Below, piece by piece: positions 21,185-28,069 of a stretch of DNA of 32,254 bases (the stretch's first letter is position 1; each line of letters opens with the position of its first letter). Below the pieces are notes generated by a model. It had not been told where the DNA came from. It saw nothing but the letters and a program-made list of their open reading frames with translations, and ran no database searches. The DNA lies in contig RHKY01000053.1 in assembly GCA_008363385.1 (NCBI GenBank), positions 1 through 32,254 of the forward strand, in the 5' to 3' direction. Source of the DNA: Acidobacteriota bacterium (GTDB taxonomy: Bacteria; Acidobacteriota; Thermoanaerobaculia; UBA5066). A program made the translations under genes and the position numbers.

Positions 21185-21907
21185 TCAGAGTCGGAGCGGC
21201 CCGGGGACCGCCCGGCGTGAGACCCCGGCGGTCGAGCCGGGGCCGCGAGGCCGGGAGCGCTCCCCGCCGGGACCCTCCGGTGCTGCGAGCGGGGCCGGAA
21301 CAGGAAGCTCGGTGCGTCCCGCGAGGATGAGCGGCGGCTCGGCGGCGAGGCCGGCCGCCAGCGACGGCCCAGCCGGGGCGATGCCCCGGGGAGCCGGGTC
21401 GAGCGGGAGGGCCAGGAGGGGAGACCGCTCCTCGGCGCGCCACTCGACCCGGGCGTGGTCCCCGCGCCGCCTCAGGAGCCCCCGGTCGGCCCACGGGACG
21501 AGCGCCGCGGCGCCGGGCTCCGGGGCGAGCCGGAAGGGCCCCGACGAGACCAGGTCCGTCTCGAACCGCCGGCCGTCCCTCCTGCCGCCGGCCCGGACCA
21601 GGAGCCAGGCCGAGCCCGACGCGAGGTTCGGCATCCGGAACGAGAGGGAGCCCGCCCGCGGGTCCCTCTCCTCCGTGACCCGGACGGGGAACGACCCTCC
21701 GGCGTCCAGGGAGAGGTAGACCTCGGCCTCGTCGGCGCACGGCGGGAGCCCGGGGAGCGGAAGGGAGACCTCGCTTCCCGCGTGAAGGACCGGCGCCGGC
21801 GGGCCGAGCCTGAGGACGTCCGCCCGCGAGGGGAGCGAAGCGGCGAGCCCGCACGCAGCGAGCGCCAGGCCGAGCCGCCCGGGCCACCGGTCGGGACGCC
21901 GTCTCAC
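21185..21907 (-). CDS. Exported hypothetical protein upstream of the TonB receptor
   Basis: 240 residues, no family recognised. The N-terminus VRRRPDRWPGRLGLALAACGLAASLPSRADV is a basic, then hydrophobic, signal peptide. The mature part looks like an immunoglobulin or fibronectin-like beta domain (LRLGPPAPVLHAGSEVSLPLPG, AEVYLSLDAGGSFPVRVTEE, LSFRMPNLASGSAWLLVRAGG), followed by a Pro/Ala-rich low-complexity tail. It precedes the receptor by 58 bp and probably shares its transcript, suggesting an accessory role in ligand capture; that is an inference. The GTG at 21907 is preferred because of the GAGG ribosome-binding site 6 nt upstream; a GATACT hexamer lies at 21943-21948. The upstream frame is open by composition only. 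Confidence 0.6.
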   Translation of the reverse strand: MRRRPDRWPGRLGLALAACGLAASLPSRADVLRLGPPAPVLHAGSEVSLPLPGLPPCADEAEVYLSLDAGGSFPVRVTEERDPRAGSLSFRMPNLASGSAWLLVRAGGRRDGRRFETDLVSSGPFRLAPEPGAAALVPWADRGLLRRRGDHARVEWRAEERSPLLALPLDPAPRGIAPAGPSLAAGLAAEPPLILAGRTELPVPAPLAAPEGPGGERSRPRGPGSTAGVSRRAVPGPLRL

Positions 21908-21977
21908 GTCGTCCTCACCTCTCCGTCGAGACCTCGGCGCGCAGTATCTCAGAGGCCCAGTCTGGACCTCTTCTCGT

Positions 21978-22006
21978 TTGACACCCCACCTCGGCGCGCC
22001 TACGCT
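21978..22006 (+). promoter_or_regulatory. Consensus-like promoter TTGACA-17-TACGCT of the nuclease gene
   Basis: TTGACA at 21978-21983 and TACGCT at 22001-22006 are separated by exactly 17 bp. The transcript would have a roughly 115-nt leader with a CCCCCGCGGGGG palindrome near its start. This is the only near-consensus -35 box I found in the window. Confidence 0.6.
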
Positions 22007-22128
22007 GCCCCCCGCGGGGGGACCGAGACGCTTCGACCGCACGGAGCCGGCCCACGGTCGTCGTCCTTTCCGGCGGCTTTTCTTCGTGTCCCTGCCCTCC
22101 CGACGCCTGCCCCACGTGAGGTGAGCCG

Positions 22129-25100
22129 ATGAGGCCCTTCGGCAAGAACGTGCTCGTCCCGGTCCTCTCCCTCGTCCTGGCGTCGCCGTCGCTCCTGTTC
22201 GGCGCCCCGCCCGCAAGCACGGAGCGGCAGGTCACGAGGAGGACGGCGCCGCCCCCCGCGCCGGCGGCGCGCGGTCTCCTCCCCGCCCCGCGGAGCGAGA
22301 CGCCCGTGACTCTCCCGCTGACGCAGGACTGGTCGAACACCGGCCTCATCTCGGCGAACGACGACTGGTCGGGCGTCCCGGGGATCGTCGGCTATCTCGG
22401 AGACTGGGACCCCGCGGGCACGGTGACCAACACCGACCCGCGGACGGTCCTCGTCCCGATGACGGCCGTGGACGTGAACGCCAACCGCTCCGACCCGGAC
22501 GCCTACAACACCGGCGGCGTGGCGGAGTTCGACGGCATCGCGAACCCGGTGGTCGCGTTCCAGGGGTCGGGGACCGCCGACGCCCCGAACCTCGTCTTCT
22601 TCCTGAACACGTCGGGCTACGTCGGGATCCGGGTGCAGTACAACCTCCGCGACGTCGACGCCGGCGCGGTCGACGCCGTCCAGCAGGTGGCCCTCCAGTA
22701 CCGGGTCGGCAACACGGGCAACTTCACGAACGTCGCGGCCGGGTACGTGGCCGACGCCACGACCGGCCCCGGCCTCGCGACGCTCGTCACGCCCGTCGAC
22801 GTCACGCTCCCGGCCGCCTGCGACAACCAGCCCGAGGTTCAGGTGCGGGTGATCACGACGAACGCCGGCGGCACCGACGAGTTCGTCGGCGTGGACGACA
22901 TCAACGTCACGGGGACCCCCGCCGGCGACAACATCCTGACGATCTCCGACGCGACCGTCACCGAAGGGGACTCCGGACCCGTCACGGCCACCTTCACCGT
23001 GAGCCTGGTCCAGCCGGCCGCGGCGGCGGGCGTGACGTTCGACATCGCCACGGCGGACGGCACCGGCGTCACCGGGGCGGTCGCGGGGACCGACTACGTC
23101 GCCAACGGCGTCACCGGCGCCGCGATCGCCGAGGGGAACACGACGTACACGTTCGACGTCACGGTCAACGGCGACACGGCTGCAGAGGCGACCGAGCGGT
23201 TCACCGTGAACGTCACGAACGTCGTCGGCGCCACGATCTCCGACGGCCAGGCGACCGGGACGATCACGAACGACGACGCCTTCAAGGTCGGCGAGGTCCA
23301 GGGCGCGGGGAGCGAGTCCCCGTACAAGGGGACGCAGGTCATCACCGGTGGCGTCGTCACCGGAGTCTCTGGGACAGGCTTCTTCATCCAGGACGACGGG
23401 GACGGCGACCCGGCCACCTCGGACGGGGTCCTCGTCTACCTGAACGGCGTCCCGACGGTCTCGGTCGGGAACGTCGTGCAGGTGACCGCGTACGTCTCCG
23501 AGTACGTCCCCTCGCAGGACACCGGCAGCCCGCCGCTGACGGAGCTGACCTCGCCGGCGGTCGTCGTGACGGGGACCGGCCCGTTGCCCTCGCCCGTCGA
23601 GATCACGACGTCGCTCCTGACCCCGGGCGGCGGGACCGAGCAGCTCGAGCGCTACGAAGGGATGCGCGTCTCGGTGCCTTCGCTGACCGTCGTCGCCCCG
23701 ACGCGGTCCACGGTCGACAACATCTCGGGCGCCACGAACTCGCAGGGGATCTTCTACGGCGTCCTCCCCGGCGTCGCGCGCCCCTTCCGGGAGCCGGGCG
23801 TCCCGGCCCCCGACGTCCCCCCGACCGTGAACGGGCCCGCCTGGGACAACAACCCCGAGCGGATCCGCGTCCTCAGCTCGACGCTGATCGGGACGACGCC
23901 GATCGACGTGGGGAGCGGCCAGGTCGTCACGGGTCTCGTCGGGCCGCTCTCGTACGGGTTCCGCTCGTACGAGGTCAACGTCGACCCGCCCGCGGTCACT
24001 CCCGCCCCGGTCGTCTCGGGGACCCTCGCCGCGACGCCGGTGCCCCCCGCCACCGCCGACGAGCTCACGGTGGCGACGTACAACCTCCTCCGCTTCTTCG
24101 ACAACCGCGACGACGTCACCGCGAGCACCTTCGAGAACATCCTGCAGCCGACGCGGTACGCCAACCGCCTGGCGAAGGCCTCCCTGATCATCCGGAACGT
24201 CCTCAGGATGCCCGACGTCGTCGCGCTCCAGGAGATCGAGACGGTCTACGCGGCGGACCCGGCACGCGTGGCGGCCGACATCGCCGCCAAGGTCAACGCC
24301 GACGCCGGGGCGACGGTCTACGCGGCCGCCGCCCTCGTCGGGAACGGCAGCGACCCGAGCGGGCTGAACATCGCCTACCTCTACAAGCCCGCCCCGCGCC
24401 TGACCGGCGTCACGCTGGAGCAAGCTCCGGGCAGCTTCGACGTCAAGCTCTCCGGCTACCCGACGCTGAACGTCTTCGACCACCCGCCGCTCGTCCTCCG
24501 TGCCACGGTGAACCACCCGACGAACGGGCAGAGCTGGCCCGTGACGATCGTGAACAACCACGCCAAGTCGATCGGCGACGTGGACACCGACCCGTTCGAC
24601 CAGGCCAAGCGCAAGGAGCAGGCCGAGTGGCTGGCGGCCTACCTCGACTCGATCCAGGACGCCGAGAACGTCGTCTCCGTCGGCGACATGAACGCCTACG
24701 AGTTCAACGACGGCTGGGTCGACGTGATGGGGACCGTGATCGGGAGCCCGGTCCCGGCGGACCAGGTCTTCGTCCCGACCGCCGACCTCGTCGACCCGAA
24801 CCTCGTCCTCCTGACGACGAGCGCCGCCCCGTCCCGGTACTCGTACAGCTTCGACGGCAACGCGCACTACTTCGACCACGTCGCCGTCGACTCGGGCGTC
24901 GCGCCGTACGTCACGCGGATCGCCCACGGCCACGCCAACGCCGACTTTCCGCCGAACCTCTTCTACAACGACGCCAACAGCCCCTTGCGGCTCTCGGACC
25001 ACGACCCGGTCGTCGCCTACTTCCTGCCGCCCGACTTCGGGCCCTGGACGGTCCCGACGACGGGCTTCTACACGGTCGCCCCGTGTCGGCTCTTCGACAC

Positions 25101-25431
25101 GCGGGACGCGCTCGGGCCTTTCGCCGGGCAGCCCTTCGCGGCCGGCGAGTCGCGGACGTTCGCCGCGGGCGGCAAGTGCGGCGTCCCGGTCGGCGCCAAG
25201 GCGATCGCCGTGAACGTGACGGTGGCGCAGCCGACCGGCGGCGGGTTCCTGACGCTCTACCCCGAGGGGCGCAGCCTACCGCTCACCTCCACGATCAACT
25301 TCGTCTCCGGACAGACGCGCGCCAACAACGCCCGGCTCTCGCTCGGCCTTTCGGGCGGGTTCGTCATCTACGCCGGCCTCGGCAGCGGCGAGGCCCACGT
25401 CATCGCCGACGTCGTCGGCTATTTCGACTGA
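22129..25431 (+). CDS. Secreted ExeM/NucH-like endonuclease with Calx-beta and C-terminal PCRxxDTR domains
   Basis: 1100 residues. Signal peptide to about residue 25. An N-terminal beta module (TQDWSNTGLISANDDWSGVPGI) is common in ExeM-type nucleases. Calx-beta domain about 266-384 (ISDATVTEGDSG...TERFTVNVTN). OB-fold-like region about 384-640 (VGEVQGAGSESPYKGTQV). Endonuclease/exonuclease/phosphatase domain about 644-967 with ATYNLLRFF, ALQEIE, NNHAKS, GDMNAYE and SDHDPVV, i.e. the metal and catalytic residues of the fold. The C-terminal module (about 978-1100) runs PCRLFDTR to VIADVVGYFD and repeats the stand-alone protein at 1285-1755. Likely degrades extracellular DNA for nutrients, biofilm release or competition. 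GAGGTGAG precedes the ATG. Confidence 0.9.
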   Translation: MRPFGKNVLVPVLSLVLASPSLLFGAPPASTERQVTRRTAPPPAPAARGLLPAPRSETPVTLPLTQDWSNTGLISANDDWSGVPGIVGYLGDWDPAGTVTNTDPRTVLVPMTAVDVNANRSDPDAYNTGGVAEFDGIANPVVAFQGSGTADAPNLVFFLNTSGYVGIRVQYNLRDVDAGAVDAVQQVALQYRVGNTGNFTNVAAGYVADATTGPGLATLVTPVDVTLPAACDNQPEVQVRVITTNAGGTDEFVGVDDINVTGTPAGDNILTISDATVTEGDSGPVTATFTVSLVQPAAAAGVTFDIATADGTGVTGAVAGTDYVANGVTGAAIAEGNTTYTFDVTVNGDTAAEATERFTVNVTNVVGATISDGQATGTITNDDAFKVGEVQGAGSESPYKGTQVITGGVVTGVSGTGFFIQDDGDGDPATSDGVLVYLNGVPTVSVGNVVQVTAYVSEYVPSQDTGSPPLTELTSPAVVVTGTGPLPSPVEITTSLLTPGGGTEQLERYEGMRVSVPSLTVVAPTRSTVDNISGATNSQGIFYGVLPGVARPFREPGVPAPDVPPTVNGPAWDNNPERIRVLSSTLIGTTPIDVGSGQVVTGLVGPLSYGFRSYEVNVDPPAVTPAPVVSGTLAATPVPPATADELTVATYNLLRFFDNRDDVTASTFENILQPTRYANRLAKASLIIRNVLRMPDVVALQEIETVYAADPARVAADIAAKVNADAGATVYAAAALVGNGSDPSGLNIAYLYKPAPRLTGVTLEQAPGSFDVKLSGYPTLNVFDHPPLVLRATVNHPTNGQSWPVTIVNNHAKSIGDVDTDPFDQAKRKEQAEWLAAYLDSIQDAENVVSVGDMNAYEFNDGWVDVMGTVIGSPVPADQVFVPTADLVDPNLVLLTTSAAPSRYSYSFDGNAHYFDHVAVDSGVAPYVTRIAHGHANADFPPNLFYNDANSPLRLSDHDPVVAYFLPPDFGPWTVPTTGFYTVAPCRLFDTRDALGPFAGQPFAAGESRTFAAGGKCGVPVGAKAIAVNVTVAQPTGGGFLTLYPEGRSLPLTSTINFVSGQTRANNARLSLGLSGGFVIYAGLGSGEAHVIADVVGYFD

Positions 25432-25436
25432 AGAGT

Positions 25437-25465
25437 CCGGGGGACCCGTCACGCGGGTTCCCCGG
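25437..25465 (+). terminator. 12-bp hairpin after the nuclease gene
   Basis: Stem 25437-25448 with 25454-25465 (CCGGGGGACCCG/CGGGTTCCCCGG, one G-U pair), loop TCACG. It begins 5 bp after the stop. No U-tract follows. Confidence 0.6.
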
Positions 25466-25497
25466 CCCCGTCCCGGGGGCGGCGGCTCCTGCCGAGG

Positions 25498-25523
25498 GCG
25501 GGCGGTCCGGAAGACCCGCCCGC
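25498..25523 (+). terminator. Second hairpin in the nuclease/DUF4301 gap
   Basis: GCGGGCGGTC (25498-25507) pairs with GACCCGCCCGC (25513-25523) with one bulged base, followed by TTCCGTTT. Together with the previous hairpin it likely insulates the two genes. Confidence 0.45.
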
Positions 25524-25546
25524 TTCCGTTTGGCATCATCCCCTCC

Positions 25547-27058
25547 GTGCTCGACGACGTCCTGACCGCCGCGGACCGGGAGCAGGTCGCGAGGCGCGGG
25601 ATCCCGCTCTCCGAGATCGAGGCCCAGCTCCGCCTCTTCCGCGAGCCCCCGCGCGGCCTCGTCCTCGTCCGCCCCTGCCGGGTCGGGGACGGCATCCGGA
25701 CCCTCCCCGCCGAGCGGCACCCGGACCTCCTCGCGGCCTGGGAGCGGGCGGCGACGGCGGGGCGGTTCTCGAAGTTCGTCCCCGCCTCGGGCGCCGCGAG
25801 CCGGATGTTTCAGTCGCTGGCGGCGTTCCTCGACGCCCCGGGCGAGCCTCCGGAGGACGTCCGGAGGTTCGTCGCGGGGCTCGACGGCTTCGCGTTCCGC
25901 GACGAGCTCCTCGCCGCCGCGGGACCGGACGTCCCGGGTGAGGCGCCCACGGCGCGCGCTCGCCGCCTCGTCGCGGCCCTCCTCCTTCCGGAGGGGCTCG
26001 GGTACGCGGAGAAGCCGAAGGGGCTGATCCCGTTCCACCGGTCGCGCGAGGGGGGCCGGACGCCGTTCGAGGAGCACCTCGTCGAGGCGGCGAGGACGGT
26101 CCGGGACGGCGCGGGCGTCTGCCGGGTCCACTTCACGGTCGCCGAGGAGAGGCAGACGGACTTCGAGGCGCTCCTGGCCCGGGCTCGCCGCTTCCTGGAG
26201 CCGTGGCTCGGGGTCGCGCTCGACGTGTCGTTCTCGGCCCAGAGCCCCGCCACGGACACCCTGGCGGTCGACGAGGAGGACCGGCCGTTCCGGCTCGAGG
26301 ACGGGAGCCTCCTCTTCCGGCCCGGCGGGCACGGCGCCCTCCTCTCGAACCTCCAGGAGACGGGAGGCGACCTCGTCTACGTCAAGAACGTCGACAACGT
26401 CGTCCCCGAGTCCCGCCAGGAGGGGGTCGTCCTCTGGAAGAAGCTGGTCGGCGGCCTCCTCGTCGAGCTCGACGAGCGGCGCCGGGCGCTCGTTGCCCGG
26501 CTTGGCGACGGGGGCGCCGGCGCGGTCGTGGACGAGGCGGTCGTCTTCGCCGGGGCCGAGCTGGGAATCGGGGAGGCGGCGCCGCTCCTGGCCCTTCCGC
26601 GGGCGGAAGCCCACGCACGTCTCCTCGGCCTGCTCGACCGCCCGCTGCGTGTGGCCGCCGTCGTGCGGAACCAGGGGGAGCCGGGGGGCGGCCCGTTCTT
26701 CACGCGCGAGGCGGACGGTCGCCTCACGCCGCAGATCGTCGAGTCGTCCCAGGTCAGCCCCTCGGACCCTGCGCAGAGGGCGATCTGGGCGGCCTCCACC
26801 CACTTCAACCCGGTCGACCTCGTCTGCGCGCTCCGCGACGCGGACGGGAGGGCGTACGACCTCTCGAGCTTCGTCGACCCGTCGACGGCGTTCGTCTCGA
26901 GGAAGTCGAAGGACGGCCGCGCCCTGAAGGCGCTGGAGCGCCCCGGCCTCTGGAACGGCGCGATGTCCCGCTGGCTGACCGTCTTCGTCGAGGTCCCCGT
27001 CGAGACCTTCGCGCCGGTCAAGACCGTCCTCGACCTCCTCCGCCCCGAGCACCGGTAG
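25547..27058 (+). CDS. DUF4301 family protein
   Basis: 503 residues. Conserved blocks are RFSKFVPASGAASRMFQSL, LGYAEKPKGLIPFHRSREGGRTPFEEHLVEA, VSFSAQSPATDTLAVDEEDRPFR, FRPGGHGALLSNLQETGGDLVYVKNVDNVVPE, SQVSPSDPAQRAIWAASTHFNPVDLVC and LWNGAMSRWLTVFVEVPVETFAPVKTV. These match DUF4301, best known from Bacteroidetes. The PASGxxxRMF, PKGLIPFH and PGGHGALL order recalls nucleotide-sugar nucleotidyltransferase folds, so an NTP-using sugar or phosphate enzyme is plausible, but no function is established. Start is GTG at 25547 after two hairpins. No neighbour indicates a pathway. Confidence 0.85.
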   Translation: MLDDVLTAADREQVARRGIPLSEIEAQLRLFREPPRGLVLVRPCRVGDGIRTLPAERHPDLLAAWERAATAGRFSKFVPASGAASRMFQSLAAFLDAPGEPPEDVRRFVAGLDGFAFRDELLAAAGPDVPGEAPTARARRLVAALLLPEGLGYAEKPKGLIPFHRSREGGRTPFEEHLVEAARTVRDGAGVCRVHFTVAEERQTDFEALLARARRFLEPWLGVALDVSFSAQSPATDTLAVDEEDRPFRLEDGSLLFRPGGHGALLSNLQETGGDLVYVKNVDNVVPESRQEGVVLWKKLVGGLLVELDERRRALVARLGDGGAGAVVDEAVVFAGAELGIGEAAPLLALPRAEAHARLLGLLDRPLRVAAVVRNQGEPGGGPFFTREADGRLTPQIVESSQVSPSDPAQRAIWAASTHFNPVDLVCALRDADGRAYDLSSFVDPSTAFVSRKSKDGRALKALERPGLWNGAMSRWLTVFVEVPVETFAPVKTVLDLLRPEHR

Positions 27059-27106
27059 CGATCCCGGGGGAAGCCCGCTGGCGCTCGGGCTCGAAGCCGG
27101 CTCGGG

Positions 27107-27487
27107 CTACTTGGCGGCCGGGTCGCTCTGCATGGCGCCGAAGACGTTCCCCTCGGTGTCCTTGAAGTAGGCCAGCCAGCCGACGCCGGGGACCGGCATC
27201 CTCGGCAGGGCGATCGCCCCGCCCGCTCCCTCGACGGCGGAGATGGTCGCCTGGAGGTCAGGGACGTCGACCGTGCAGACGTAGGCGATCACGGCGGTCC
27301 CGTCGATCGTCCCGTGCCGCCGCATCAGCCCGCCGTCGATCCCGGGCTGCTCGGCGGGGCCGGTCTTCACGAGCCAGTACTCCATCTCCGTCCAGCGGGT
27401 GAAGCTCCATCCGAGGACGGCCTCGTAGAAGCGGATCGCCCGCTCGGGGTCCTCGGCGTGGATCTCGAAGTGGATGACACGCGGCAT
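27107..27487 (-). CDS. VOC (glyoxalase/bleomycin-resistance fold) protein
   Basis: 126 residues. MPRVIHFEIHAEDPERAIRFYEAVLGWSFTRW is the first beta-alpha-beta-beta-beta module with the metal-ligand His (HFEIH), and GGAIALPRMPVPGVGWLAYFKDTEGNVFGAMQSD is the second with the Glu ligand (DTEGNVFG). Family members range from glyoxalases to resistance proteins and often have unknown substrates. AAGGAG lies 6 nt before the ATG. It follows the small membrane protein gene by 13 bp and is probably co-transcribed. Confidence 0.88.
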   Translation of the reverse strand: MPRVIHFEIHAEDPERAIRFYEAVLGWSFTRWTEMEYWLVKTGPAEQPGIDGGLMRRHGTIDGTAVIAYVCTVDVPDLQATISAVEGAGGAIALPRMPVPGVGWLAYFKDTEGNVFGAMQSDPAAK

Positions 27488-27500
27488 GGGGGCTCCTTTC

Positions 27501-27932
27501 TCAGCGGGGGCGGCCGGCGGCGGCAGAGAGGGCGAAGCAGAGGAACGCCGTCCCGAGGCAGGCGGTGGGGATCGCGAAGAAGTAGCGGAGGCTGATCCCG
27601 AGGAGGACCGCGAAGCCCCCGGCGTTGACGACGGCGACGGGGAGGAGGAGCCCCGGGTCCTGCCGCGCCCGCCGGAGGAGGACGAGGTCGAGGAGCGCGA
27701 CGAAGAGGAGGAACGCCGAGAAGACCAGGCTGAAGCCGTTGTAGAGCTCGATGGTCGTCCGCGTCGCCCCGGGGAGCTCGAACGCGAGCGTTTCCATCAG
27801 GCTCCTCATCGTCGCCTCGGACGCGCTGCCGGGCGGCGGGGGCGTGGACAGGTGCCCCGCCAGGTGCGCGAGGCCCGTCAGGAGCGAGACGACGGCACCG
27901 GTGCCGAACAGGACGCGGGGGGCTCGGCTCAA
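27501..27932 (-). CDS. Four-helix membrane protein, LIC_13387-like
   Basis: 143 residues with four hydrophobic segments: VLFGTGAVVSLLTGLAHLAG, GFSLVFSAFLLFVALLDLVLL, LLLPVAVVNAGGFAVLLGISL and FFAIPTACLGTAFLCFALS. ELPGATRTTIELYNGFSLVFS is a recognisable block of small inner-membrane proteins I associate with the LIC_13387 family; the function is unknown. A TTG start at 27932 is used because GAGGAG sits 5 nt upstream and SRAPRVLFGTG makes a normal N-terminus. It precedes the VOC gene in an apparent two-gene operon. Confidence 0.7.
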   Translation of the reverse strand: MSRAPRVLFGTGAVVSLLTGLAHLAGHLSTPPPPGSASEATMRSLMETLAFELPGATRTTIELYNGFSLVFSAFLLFVALLDLVLLRRARQDPGLLLPVAVVNAGGFAVLLGISLRYFFAIPTACLGTAFLCFALSAAAGRPR

Positions 27933-28045
27933 AGGCTCTCCTCGGGGAAGACGTGCGGCGGAGCCTAGTCGAAGGCCAGCCCGCCGTCACTCGTCTTTTC
28001 ACCGCGGGCGCCCCGTCCTTTGGGCGCTCCGCTCCCGCGCGAGCC

Positions 28046-28051
28046 TAAGAT
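28046..28051 (+). promoter_or_regulatory. -10-like hexamer TAAGAT of the spermidine-synthase-like gene
   Basis: TAAGAT ends 18 nt before the GTG at 28070, leaving a leader of about ten bases with GGGAG in it. No -35 box is seen. Confidence 0.4.
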
Positions 28052-28069
28052 GGCCCGGGAGTCCCGACC

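Noticed and set aside
22000-25002. 1000-residue minus-strand open frame opposite the nuclease
   Set aside because: Asp/Arg/Val-rich shadow of the nuclease codons without recognisable domains.
27072-27091. AGCCCG/CGGGCT stem between DUF4301 and VOC genes
   Set aside because: Only 6 bp with an 8-nt loop; too weak to call as a terminator on its own.
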